Below, in pieces: positions 1 to 7,151 of a stretch of 12,026 nucleotides of DNA. The DNA comes from Planctomycetota bacterium (lineage in GTDB: Bacteria; Planctomycetota; Planctomycetia; Pirellulales; Pirellulaceae). Within the stretch, counting starts at the first letter, position 1, and each line of letters opens with the position of its first letter. Location: assembly GCA_029259935.1 (NCBI GenBank), contig JAJDEH010000397.1, forward strand, positions 1-12,026. Direction: 5' to 3'. The position numbers were made by a program, and so were the translations under genes. The notes under the pieces were generated by a model, which saw only the letters and a program-made list of their open reading frames with translations, searched no databases and was not told where the DNA came from.

Positions 1-2
1 AC

Positions 3-542
3 ACCGACGCGGAAGGCAAGCCGCTGCTGAGTTGGCGTGTGGCCATGTTGCCCTACATGGAGCATCAGGCTTTGTACGATGAATTCCACCTCGACGAGCC
101 GTGGGACAGCGAGCACAACCTGAAATTGCTCGACCGCATGCCCGCATCGTTTCGATCGCCGCAAAGCAAGGCCGGGCCAGGGAAAACGACGTATTTGGCC
201 ATCGGCGGCGAAAAGGGCTGCTTTCGCCCGCCCGCGAAAGACACAGGTGAACGCGAAAGGAAGAATTTTCAAGGCGGAACGACCTTCGCCGAAATCCCAG
301 ACGGGCTTTCGAATACGATTTTCGTGGTCGAAGCCAGCGACGAATTGGCCGTCGAGTGGACCAAGCCCGAAGAGTTCGAGCCGAGCGACATGAGCAAGCG
401 ACTGCTCCCCGGCATGTTTCCCGGCGGGTATAATGCTCTCATGGGCGACGGCAGCGTTCATTTCCTGTCCGAGGCGATTGATGCCGACGTGCTGCGAAAA
501 TTATTTGAACGCAACGACGGCGAGCCGGTCGATATTCCCTGA
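3..542 (+). CDS. DUF1559 domain protein, C-terminal part (5' end outside window)
   Basis: The reading frame is open from the first bases of the window to a TGA at 540-542, so this is the 3' end of a gene that starts upstream. Recognisable DUF1559 (SBP_bac_10-type) features are the 'SWRVAMLPYMEHQALYDEF' block, a 'FRSPQSKAGPGKTTYLAIGG' block, 'FAEIPDGLSNTIFVVEA', and a C-terminal 'MGDGSVHFLSEAID' followed by 'RNDGEPVDIP'. In many family members a His sits nine residues before the DG (H-X9-DG); here that place is Phe ('FPGGYNALMGDG'), so the motif is degenerate. The N-terminus is not visible, so I cannot tell whether it carries a prepilin-like signal like the second DUF1559 gene in this window. 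The function of the family is unknown; it is greatly expanded in planctomycetes. The next gene begins about 30 bases downstream, suggesting co-transcription. Confidence 0.9.
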   Translation, partial: TDAEGKPLLSWRVAMLPYMEHQALYDEFHLDEPWDSEHNLKLLDRMPASFRSPQSKAGPGKTTYLAIGGEKGCFRPPAKDTGERERKNFQGGTTFAEIPDGLSNTIFVVEASDELAVEWTKPEEFEPSDMSKRLLPGMFPGGYNALMGDGSVHFLSEAIDADVLRKLFERNDGEPVDIP

Positions 543-574
543 TTTGTTGTCTTGTTTAGCGACGGAGCAATTTG

Positions 575-1831
575 GTGTTAAATCGAAGTTATGTTTTGGC
601 GTGCGCGGGTAGCTTGGTCTGGCTGGCGTTATCGGCGCTGGGGGTTTGTGACGAGCCTCAAAAAAAGGGCGAAAAGCCGTCCGCGATCCGCTTCAAGAAG
701 GTTCAGCTCGACTCCAAATTCCGCAGCGAAGGCGTGGCGGTCGGCGACTTCAACAAGGACGGCAAGGCGGATATCGCGGCCGGTTTGGTGTGGTACGAAG
801 CGCCGAAATGGAATCTGCACGCCATTACCGATGAAGTGCCTTCGGTCAGCGGTGCGTCCGTCGTTCTTGGCAAGCCGTTGCATTACGATCCCAAGCGGTA
901 CAGCAATTCTTTCTGCAATTTCGCACACGACGTAAATGGCGACGGCTGGACCGATTTGATCGTCATCGATTTTCCAGGAACGCCCACCTGGTGGTATGAA
1001 AATCCAAAAAAGGACGGTGCGAGTTGGACCAAGCACATGCTGACTCCTGTCACCAACAACGAGAGCCCGCAGTTTCTGGATTTGGACGGCGACGGAAAAC
1101 GAGAATTGATCGCCGCGTTTTCTCCATCGGCGGCCGAACCGGACGGACCCGACCGCCGCATGGCTTTTATCGCTCCGCAGTCCGACTGGTTAAAGCCGTG
1201 GCAGGTTCAAGCCGTTTCAACCAAGGCCGCCCCCGGTACGAAGAAATACGATCACGGCCTGGGCGTTGGCGATGTTAACGGCGACGGCCGAAACGATATC
1301 CTGTGCGCCGGCGGCTGGTGGGCCGCGCCGGAGAGCTTCGCGGCGGGCGAGTGGACTTTTCATCCCGTCACCTTCGGAGAAAACGGCCGAGCCGCCCAAA
1401 TGTACGTTTACGATTTCGACGGTGATGGCGACAACGACATCCTGGCCAGCAGTCCGCACGCGTATGGCATTTGGTGGCATGAACAGGTGGCACCCAACAA
1501 GTGGAAAGACCACCTGATCGACAAGAGTTTTTCGCAAACCCATGGAGTATGCCTGGCCGACATCAACGGCGACGGGCTGCCCGATTTCGTGACGGGTAAG
1601 CGCTGGTGGGCGCACGGCGGACGCGACCCGGGCGGCGCGGAAGCAGCAGTCTTCTTTTGGTTCGAGCTACAAAGGAAAAACGGCCGCCCCCGCTGGATCC
1701 GGCACCAGTTCGACCACGACAGCGGACCTGGCACCCAGTTCCAAGTGGCGGATGTCAGCGGCGACGGACTGCTGGACGTCGTGACGTCGAACAAGAAGGG
1801 CGTGCATTACTTTCAACAAACGCGCGACTGA
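575..1831 (+). CDS. Secreted FG-GAP/VCBS repeat protein (predicted seven-bladed beta-propeller)
   Basis: The 418-residue product starts with a signal-peptide-like stretch (LNRSYVLACAGSLVWLALSA) and should be exported. Seven Asp-x-(Asn/Asp/Ser)-x-Asp-Gly calcium-binding loops of the FG-GAP/VCBS type are spread evenly through it: DFNKDGKAD, DVNGDGWTD, DLDGDGKRE, DVNGDGRND, DFDGDGDND, DINGDGLPD and DVSGDGLLD, near residues 58, 119, 169, 233, 280, 329 and 393. Seven loops fit an integrin-like seven-bladed propeller with bound calcium. I chose GTG at 575 because a GGAG at 564-567 lies 7 bases upstream; TTG at 572 is an in-frame alternative with only 4 bases of spacing. No catalytic domain, dockerin or sorting tail is visible, so a binding or structural role outside the cytoplasm is most likely; the ligand is unknown. 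A membrane protein gene follows after 29 bases. Confidence 0.88.
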   Translation: MLNRSYVLACAGSLVWLALSALGVCDEPQKKGEKPSAIRFKKVQLDSKFRSEGVAVGDFNKDGKADIAAGLVWYEAPKWNLHAITDEVPSVSGASVVLGKPLHYDPKRYSNSFCNFAHDVNGDGWTDLIVIDFPGTPTWWYENPKKDGASWTKHMLTPVTNNESPQFLDLDGDGKRELIAAFSPSAAEPDGPDRRMAFIAPQSDWLKPWQVQAVSTKAAPGTKKYDHGLGVGDVNGDGRNDILCAGGWWAAPESFAAGEWTFHPVTFGENGRAAQMYVYDFDGDGDNDILASSPHAYGIWWHEQVAPNKWKDHLIDKSFSQTHGVCLADINGDGLPDFVTGKRWWAHGGRDPGGAEAAVFFWFELQRKNGRPRWIRHQFDHDSGPGTQFQVADVSGDGLLDVVTSNKKGVHYFQQTRD

Positions 1832-1860
1832 GCGTCCGCGGCATCTTCGGGAATAACACA

Positions 1861-2328
1861 TTGTCACAAAATCCATTTTCGCAATCTCCCAATCCGTACC
1901 AGCCTCCTTCCTACGGGCAGGGCTATCCAATGCAGGGTGGAATGGGGCCACCACCTGTCGATCCCAAATCGAAGGTATTTCCGCCGGCGCTGACGATTTT
2001 GATCATGGCGGGTATTACCATTCTGGCGCGGGTCGTGATGCTTGGAGTCAATGTGTTCTTGTTGAGCATGATAGACGCGCCTCCCGAGGAAATGGTGACG
2101 GTTGTTGTGGGAATGGCGGCCAACGTGGTGGCTCTCTTGTTGAACATCGCCACTGTGGTGGGGGCCTATAAGATGATGCAGCTGCAAACTTACAGTGCGG
2201 CGATGATGGCGGCGGTTATTTCGGTGATTCCGTTCTGCTCACCATGCGGTATTTTGGGCATTCCATTTGGGATTTGGGCGATTGTCGTTCTCAACGACCC
2301 CATCGTCAAAAGGTCTTTCCGCAACTGA
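1861..2328 (+). CDS. Small multi-pass membrane protein with Pro/Gln/Asn-rich N-terminus
   Basis: This 155-residue protein begins with about 35 polar residues rich in Pro, Gln, Asn, Gly and Tyr (SQNPFSQSPNPYQPPSYGQG), followed by a hydrophobic body with three or four likely membrane segments near residues 42-70, 78-102, 112-133 and possibly 130-145. The C-terminal 'IPFCSPCGILGIPFGIWAIV' followed by 'VLNDPIVKRSF' resembles, from memory, a membrane protein family common in planctomycetes with no assigned function. The start is inferred to be TTG at 1861, because the 'NPF...NPYQ' opening is typical of such proteins and GGGA at 1849-1852 lies 8 bases upstream; ATG at 1930 would remove that opening. 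The frame stays open back to 1606, but that part overlaps the FG-GAP gene in another frame. The CSPC motif could bind metal or form a disulfide, but this is speculation. Confidence 0.72.
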   Translation: MSQNPFSQSPNPYQPPSYGQGYPMQGGMGPPPVDPKSKVFPPALTILIMAGITILARVVMLGVNVFLLSMIDAPPEEMVTVVVGMAANVVALLLNIATVVGAYKMMQLQTYSAAMMAAVISVIPFCSPCGILGIPFGIWAIVVLNDPIVKRSFRN

Positions 2329-2359
2329 TTTTGGGCAGGAAACGACAGAGTACTACGAA

Positions 2360-3109
2360 GTGGACGCCCGCTCAAATGATTTGGTAGTTGACCGGCTCGC
2401 GCCGACCAAGCGCCCCAATGAATCACCAAGCGGTTTTCAGCGGTGGCGGAACCTTCTATTCCTGCATTGGGCGGTTCCTACCGACATTCTCCGAGAACTC
2501 GTACCGCGCGAACTGTCGCTCGATCTCTATGAAGACAAGGCCTACATCGGCTTGGTCCCATTCGAAATGGAAGGAGTCCGGCCGAGTTGGTGCCCGGAAC
2601 TCCTGGCGTTCCGGTTTCTGGAAACGAATGTCCGCACCTACGTTCATTACCAGGGACGTCCAGGCGTCTATTTTTTTTCACTTGACGCCGCGTCGCGGCC
2701 GGCCGTGTGGGCAGCGCGCAACGGCTGGGGCTTGCCCTATCACTTCGCCTCGATGAAGGTTCGCCATGCAGGCGATGAAGTTGAATATGACACCGTTCGG
2801 CCAAGCGGAAGCGGAAAGCTGTCGATACAATATCGAATCGGAGAAGAACTGGGACCCTCCGAGCCGGACACCTTAGAGCATTTCCTGTTGGAAAGATATT
2901 TGTTGTTCGTGCGTCGCCGTCAACGGATTGATGTCGGGCAAGTTTATCATACCCCGTATCCGGCCCGCCGAGCCGAGGTGGTCCGCTATGAGGAGGATTT
3001 GATGCGGGCCAACCAACTGCCCGCCGCCGACGGGCCACCCGCCTTCGTTCATTTCTCGCCAGGAGTCGACGTCGAGCTTTTTTCGTTAAGGCCCGCGGGA
3101 AAAACCTGA
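2360..3109 (+). CDS. DUF2071 (YqjF-like) family protein
   Basis: The 249-residue product matches the DUF2071/YqjF family along most of its length: 'RWRNLLFLHWAVPTDILREL' near residues 28-47, 'LDLYEDKAYIGLVPFEMEGV' near 54-73, 'ETNVRTYVHYQGRPGVYFFS' near 88-107, then 'LDAASRPAVWAAR' and 'LPYHFASM'. The family is widespread in bacteria, cytoplasmic and of unknown biochemical function. GTG at 2360 is the preferred start, with a GAG 9 bases upstream; TTG at 2381 is an alternative. The frame is open further upstream to an ATG at 2267, but that would overlap the membrane protein gene by 62 bases and add 31 residues unlike the family. No signal peptide or membrane segment is visible. It lies 31 bases after the membrane protein gene and 26 bases before the hydrolase gene, so it is probably co-transcribed. 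Confidence 0.85.
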   Translation: MDARSNDLVVDRLAPTKRPNESPSGFQRWRNLLFLHWAVPTDILRELVPRELSLDLYEDKAYIGLVPFEMEGVRPSWCPELLAFRFLETNVRTYVHYQGRPGVYFFSLDAASRPAVWAARNGWGLPYHFASMKVRHAGDEVEYDTVRPSGSGKLSIQYRIGEELGPSEPDTLEHFLLERYLLFVRRRQRIDVGQVYHTPYPARRAEVVRYEEDLMRANQLPAADGPPAFVHFSPGVDVELFSLRPAGKT

Positions 3110-3135
3110 GTGTTCCGCATTGAAGAAAGCAATCC

Positions 3136-4014
3136 ATGAAATCAATTCGAGTTGCAACTTGCCAATTCTCAGTCGAACCACGGATCGCCCACAATCGCCG
3201 CTGGACCTTGAAACAGATCGACGAAGCCGCGGACAGGGGCGCGGATGTAGTCCACTTTTCAGAATGTGCGTTATCGGGTTACGCGGGTGTCGACATTCCC
3301 AATATTCAATCGCTCGATTGGGAGGAGCTTCGTGCGGCGACCGAAGATATTCTGGCGCGGGCGAAGCAGCGCAAAGTGTGGGTTCTGCTCGGGTCGACGC
3401 ATCGGCTGACCGGCCGCAACAAGCCGCACAATTGCGTTTACGTCATCAATGCGCGCGGACGGATTGTCGACCGCTACGACAAGCGATTTTGCACCGGCGC
3501 GGCGGGCAAGAAGCTGACGATGGATCTGTCGCACTATTCGCCCGGCGATCGCTTTGTCACGTTTCGCGTCCAGGGCGTGACGTGCGGCGTGTTGATTTGC
3601 TACGACTACCGGTTTCCGGAACTGTACCGTCATTATAAGCAGCTAGGCGTCGATGTTCTGTTCCAGTCGTTTCACAACGCTCGTTCGACGGTGGTCGCCG
3701 ATCCCAACTACGATATTTGGAGGACGATCGTTCCGGCTACCATGTCTTGCCGGGCGGCCGAGAATCACATGTGGGTCAGCGCCAATAATAGCACCACTCG
3801 CCCCTCGCGGTGGGCCAGTTTCTCGGTTCGGCCTGATGGCGAGATCGTCGGCCGCTTACAAGTGCACCGCCCTGGCGTGTTGCTGACCGACATGCCGCTT
3901 GATCCCAACTTCTTCGATGCTCCAGGCCCATGGCGCGAGGCTGCGATGAACGGCACGCTCCACAGCGGGCGACTGGTCAGCGATCCACGTTCGACCGACG
4001 CAACCTGTTTGTAG
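3136..4014 (+). CDS. Carbon-nitrogen hydrolase (nitrilase superfamily)
   Basis: This 292-residue cytoplasmic enzyme has the nitrilase-superfamily signature: Glu43 in 'VVHFSECALSGY', Lys116 in 'VDRYDKRF' and Cys155 in 'GVLICYDYRFPE', the expected Glu-Lys-Cys triad, with a further Glu at 162. Enzymes of this superfamily hydrolyse non-peptide C-N bonds in nitriles, amides, carbamoyl compounds or N-acyl groups, or transfer acyl groups. The 'VLFQSFHNAR' segment after the nucleophile and the later 'CRAAENHMWVSANNS' are typical of the fold. The length fits an amidase-type single-domain member; the substrate cannot be read from the sequence, and it is not close enough to classical NAD synthetase, beta-ureidopropionase or Nit2 patterns for me to name it. 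The ATG has a weak purine-rich AAGAAAG about 8 bases upstream. It ends the plus-strand run and converges with the protease gene, 24 bases away. Confidence 0.9.
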   Translation: MKSIRVATCQFSVEPRIAHNRRWTLKQIDEAADRGADVVHFSECALSGYAGVDIPNIQSLDWEELRAATEDILARAKQRKVWVLLGSTHRLTGRNKPHNCVYVINARGRIVDRYDKRFCTGAAGKKLTMDLSHYSPGDRFVTFRVQGVTCGVLICYDYRFPELYRHYKQLGVDVLFQSFHNARSTVVADPNYDIWRTIVPATMSCRAAENHMWVSANNSTTRPSRWASFSVRPDGEIVGRLQVHRPGVLLTDMPLDPNFFDAPGPWREAAMNGTLHSGRLVSDPRSTDATCL

Positions 4015-4038
4015 GGGCCCCGTTCCGGACCCTTAAGG

Positions 4039-5541
4039 TCAGTTGTTCGATTGAGCGCGGATGATCGACGTTGGCGGCCGCAGATCGCTGGGAAATGAAT
4101 TTGCGGGGCCCGAATTCGCGCTCCGAGGCGCCGGGTCGCCCTGCCGCGAGGAGGCTCCTTTTGCGGCTTCCTGTTTTAACTGTCTGAGCAGGCTGGCCGG
4201 CGGCGCAATCAACGTGAACGACTCGCTTTGACCGCGCGCGTTGTTACGCGGACGGACGATGCAGATCACTTCCACGTCGCTGGCCGGTTCGTTATAGGAG
4301 ACCGGCTGTACACTGCTGGCCGCCGCGCTGGCCTTACCATCGCCAGGCGAACGGGGTCGTTCGTTACTCGCGACACGAGTTGAGCTTGGCTCGAAGACTC
4401 GGGCTTGTCCAATTTTCGACAACGCATCCTGGATAATGGGCAGGGAAGCGTAAATGCCTTCGTTATCATGATGGTCGGCGGCGTTGCAGACACCGATCAA
4501 CAAGCCATTGGTAGTAAATAACCCACCTCCACTTCGTCCTGAAACCGGCATGCCGGCAACCTCGATGTTTGAAGGGCCTTCATAGCGGTCGATGGCGGAA
4601 ACATGACTTCTCTGCAGAGTGGGCGGCCGCCCGTTGTTGCAACCGATCGTGAATACTCGCATGCGCGGTTCGAGACGGAAATTGGCGGGGGCGACGCGAA
4701 TCGGAGTGATCTCGCGACCGGGTCGCACACTGACCAAGCCGAGGTCCGTGTTTTCCGAATCGTACGAGATCAATTGGCCGGGCACGCTTCGTGGCACACC
4801 GTCGGCGAACAGATCGACCGTGATGACGCCTTGCCCTTGAGAATCGCGAAAGATGTGACCGCAGGTAAGAATTAGGGCTTCGTCGTTATGGACATCAATG
4901 ATTGTTCCCGTTCCAAAGGAGTAGCCTTGCGGATCTTCCACCTTTAAGCGGACCGTCGCACGGCCGGCAAGTTGTTCGGGAGAAATTGCTGTTTCAGCGG
5001 CGCGAGATGCCGGCGCGGCCGATGGCCGTGGCGCGCTTGGCGAACGGGGTGCCGCTGTACTGGGCTCGGACGCGGCAGTAAACGACGACGAACGAGAAGC
5101 GTCAAACGGCGGCTGACTGGGGGGAGGTTCGTTGCCGCCATCCTTGCGGCCCTTCAGAAAATCCGGCAAGGGAATGCCAAGGACACGGTTAGAGGGCGAC
5201 TGCGAGCGAATCGTTTCGTCGGTGGCGGCGACTGGATTGAATCCGGCGGTTTCAAACATCCTCACCAACCGCTCATGACTGGTCGCGCCGTCGACGCGGT
5301 CGACCACCTGACCATTGGCGATCATGATGAAAGCCGGAATGCCTTGGACACGGTACTTCTGGGCCCAAGCCGGGCTGCGGCTTACATCAATCTCCTGAAT
5401 GGGGTATCCAGCGTCCTTAAGGCGTTTCAGCGTCGGCTCCATGTTGCGGCAATGGACGCAATTGGGACCCGTAAAATCGAGTAATGTGACCTGCCCGGCA
5501 CCGGTAGCGGCGACCAATACGAGCGTGTAGAACGTGACCAT
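4039..5541 (-). CDS. Thioredoxin-like / trypsin-like serine protease fusion protein
   Basis: The 500-residue product has two recognisable domains. Residues 1-105 are thioredoxin-like, with a Cys28-Val-His-Cys31 redox motif in 'LLDFTGPNCVHCRNMEP' and a cis-proline loop 'VQGIPAF' at Pro69. After a Ser/Pro/Ala-rich linker (about 135-185), residues 190-375 form a chymotrypsin-fold serine protease with the apparent triad His229 ('ILTCGHIF'), Asp266 ('NTDLGLV') and Ser337 ('SGRSGGGLF'). No PDZ domain follows; instead there is another Ser/Pro/Ala-rich linker and a conserved-looking 'VEVICIVRPRNNARGQSESF' segment near 423-442. ATG at 5541 is chosen because a perfect AAGGAGG lies just upstream; the frame is open to 5643 but that extension lacks a comparable site. 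The first 17 residues are hydrophobic and could be a short signal or anchor, though without basic residues. A role in extracytoplasmic protein quality control or redox-linked proteolysis is an inference. Confidence 0.88.
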   Translation of the reverse strand: MVTFYTLVLVAATGAGQVTLLDFTGPNCVHCRNMEPTLKRLKDAGYPIQEIDVSRSPAWAQKYRVQGIPAFIMIANGQVVDRVDGATSHERLVRMFETAGFNPVAATDETIRSQSPSNRVLGIPLPDFLKGRKDGGNEPPPSQPPFDASRSSSFTAASEPSTAAPRSPSAPRPSAAPASRAAETAISPEQLAGRATVRLKVEDPQGYSFGTGTIIDVHNDEALILTCGHIFRDSQGQGVITVDLFADGVPRSVPGQLISYDSENTDLGLVSVRPGREITPIRVAPANFRLEPRMRVFTIGCNNGRPPTLQRSHVSAIDRYEGPSNIEVAGMPVSGRSGGGLFTTNGLLIGVCNAADHHDNEGIYASLPIIQDALSKIGQARVFEPSSTRVASNERPRSPGDGKASAAASSVQPVSYNEPASDVEVICIVRPRNNARGQSESFTLIAPPASLLRQLKQEAAKGASSRQGDPAPRSANSGPANSFPSDLRPPTSIIRAQSNN

Positions 5542-5662
5542 CGTTCCCTCCTTGGATGCGATGTCTGCGTGGTTTCTGGTCCGCGCCAAAATCGACACAT
5601 CGCCGGCTGTGGGGGTGATCCCACGGCAATTCGCCAATCGCACTCGTCCGTGAGTACTTCAG

Positions 5663-5689
5663 CCGACAAAATTGGGTCGGTGGCCGACC
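5663..5689. repeat. Overlapping inverted repeats able to form two alternative hairpins
   Basis: CCGAC (5663-5667) can pair with GTCGG (5676-5680) across an 8-base loop, while GGTCGG (5675-5680) can instead pair with CCGACC (5684-5689) across a 3-base loop. The middle arm is shared, so only one hairpin can form at a time. The element lies about 120 bases upstream of the protease start. It may be a regulatory leader, a protein-binding site, or chance in GC-rich DNA. Confidence 0.35.
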
Positions 5690-5948
5690 AGAGTTGCAAC
5701 AATGTGCTAGGAATCTGTAAAAGTTACAAGGCCAATTTGCACGGATTTGTTGGGCTAGGGCCCGATTTCCTCGCATTGGCTCAGTATCGATCGCGAATCC
5801 CCAGCACGAAAATTAGGGTTCGTACAAGGTAAGCAGATTTCGTGCCGCTTATTCCTGGGCTGCGGATAACGAGTCCGGTGTTCCCGATTTTTCCTCGAAC
5901 TGATGGATTTCAGGGCTCCGACTATGTATTCTGAGACGCATCAATTGG

Positions 5949-5954
5949 TATACT
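5949..5954 (+). promoter_or_regulatory. Possible -10 box for the pilin-like DUF1559 gene
   Basis: TATACT matches the bacterial -10 consensus at five of six positions and lies 50 bases before the ATG at 6004, in a locally AT-rich stretch. No good -35 hexamer is found 16-18 bases upstream (GTATTC at 5926-5931 is poor), so this is a weak call. Confidence 0.28.
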
Positions 5955-6003
5955 GATTTATTATTCCATTTCCTATCTGGTTATTCTTGGGGGAGACTTG
6001 CCA

Positions 6004-7116
6004 ATGAGTATTTGCCGCAAATGCAACGTTGCCGGCAGAGATTCGCGGTGTGGATTCACATTGATCGAACTATTGGTCGTAATTGCGATCATTGGAATTC
6101 TTGTCGCATTGCTGCTGCCCGCCGTTCAAGCAGCTCGGGAAGCCGCTCGAAAAAGCCAGTGCAAGAATAGCCTTCATCAGTTGGCCATCGCCTGCCAGAA
6201 TTTCGCCGATGTTCGCGAACACCTGCCTCCGGGCGGCCGTTATTCGGATTGGGGTGAATCGATGCCTCACGATATTGGCGGATTTGGTGCCGGAAGCAGT
6301 TGTCACTACGACAAGGGAAGCTGGCTGCTATATTGCATGCCCTTCATGGAAAACCAAACCCTTTACGACAAAATTCCGGACCTGAACTATTTCAACTACG
6401 ACGACCCGAACGACCCCCGCAACAATTCGATCAAAGCGGCGGAAGCGCTGGGGGTCTTGCCGGTCGCCATTGACGGCACGCTGCGTTGCCCCAGTGACGC
6501 GCATCCGAATCGGAAGCATCTGTCTAGCTACATGGCCAGCATGGGTCCTCAGTGTACCGGCAATGGAACCGAAGCTGGGAATATCTTCCATCAGTACTGT
6601 GACCCCAACGGATCAGGGCTAGGGAACTGGGGCTATCGAGTTAGCCCCTCGATTGGCAGTCGCCACGATCCATTGTTCATTCGAGGATGTTTTGGCCGAA
6701 CCGGATCGGTGATCAGTTTTCCGATGATTCTTGATGGCTTGTCGCAAACGATTCTTTGCGGCGAGACGATGCCCGATCAAAACTTTTGGATCTTGAGACC
6801 TAGCGGTTTCGTGGGCCCCAACAACTACGATCATCCCAACTGGGCCACTGCGTTGACCGGAAATGCGGCTGGAACAACCATCGTTCCCATTAACTACTTT
6901 AGCGGACATCAAAACGGCTCCTCCTCCGATCTGCATCACTTCAACAATAGACATGTCGCTTTCGGCTTCAAATCGGGGCACATCGCCGGCGCGAACTTTG
7001 CGATGGCGGATGGTTCGGTGCAATTCATACACGAGACCATTGACATGAGGGTGTATCAATTGCTCGGATGCCGTAACGACGAGCAGGCAAACACCTTTGC
7101 CGCCGCTCGGCAGTGA
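6004..7116 (+). CDS. DUF1559 protein with type IV prepilin-like N-terminus
   Basis: The 370-residue product opens with a short basic leader and a classic class III signal: Gly17/Phe18 cleavage site in '[20 protein letters not shown]', with Glu22 at +5 of the mature protein, followed by '[20 protein letters not shown]'. A prepilin peptidase should cleave and methylate it, leaving a hydrophobic helix for membrane insertion or pseudopilus assembly. The body is DUF1559, ending with an intact H-X9-DG motif (His326 to Asp336-Gly337 in '[16 protein letters not shown]'). ATG at 6004 is preferred over TTG at 5998 because GGAG at 5992-5995 is 8 bases away. The family is highly paralogous in planctomycetes and of unknown function, perhaps a surface or secretion-system component. 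It heads a likely two-gene unit with the HPF-like membrane protein, 35 bases downstream. Confidence 0.93.
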   Translation: MSICRKCNVAGRDSRCGFTLIELLVVIAIIGILVALLLPAVQAAREAARKSQCKNSLHQLAIACQNFADVREHLPPGGRYSDWGESMPHDIGGFGAGSSCHYDKGSWLLYCMPFMENQTLYDKIPDLNYFNYDDPNDPRNNSIKAAEALGVLPVAIDGTLRCPSDAHPNRKHLSSYMASMGPQCTGNGTEAGNIFHQYCDPNGSGLGNWGYRVSPSIGSRHDPLFIRGCFGRTGSVISFPMILDGLSQTILCGETMPDQNFWILRPSGFVGPNNYDHPNWATALTGNAAGTTIVPINYFSGHQNGSSSDLHHFNNRHVAFGFKSGHIAGANFAMADGSVQFIHETIDMRVYQLLGCRNDEQANTFAAARQ

Positions 7117-7151
7117 GTTCGTAACGAATCAGATGGGAGCATGTTGAGGGA

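Larger units (their letters stand above)
5542..6003. other. Divergent intergenic region (462 bases)
   Basis: This stretch lies between the divergent protease gene and the pilin-like gene and must carry promoters for both. I see no convincing gene; short open frames here lack ribosome-binding sites and recognisable protein character. It contains a ribosome-binding site at each end (AAGGAGG for the minus gene; GGGGGAG at 5989-5995 for the plus gene), a TATACT box at 5949-5954, a TGTAA-aag-TTACA inverted repeat at 5716-5728, and two mutually exclusive GC hairpins at 5663-5689. Composition becomes more AT-rich toward 5940-5985, as expected near a promoter. Confidence 0.6.

Noticed and set aside
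613..631. Lipobox at the Cys after 'ALGV' in the FG-GAP protein
   Set aside because: The residue before the Cys is Val, not Gly/Ala/Ser, so it does not fit the lipobox consensus; ordinary signal peptidase cleavage is more likely.
2478..3194. 238-codon open frame on the minus strand across the DUF2071 and hydrolase genes
   Set aside because: It is antisense to two well-supported genes, rich in Arg and Pro as expected for a shadow frame in GC-rich DNA, and has no recognisable domain.
4015..4038. GGGGCCCC and nearby GC palindromes between the convergent hydrolase and protease genes as a bidirectional terminator
   Set aside because: The arms do not form a clean stem with a usable loop and there is no T-tract on either side.
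4972..5484. 170-codon plus-strand open frame antisense to the thioredoxin-protease gene
   Set aside because: Composition is Arg/Gly-rich with no family resemblance; the opposite strand has two clear domains with intact active sites.
5542..5643. 34-residue N-terminal extension of the thioredoxin-protease
   Set aside because: ATG at 5541 has a near-perfect Shine-Dalgarno sequence at correct spacing; the upstream start has none and would hide the hydrophobic N-terminus.
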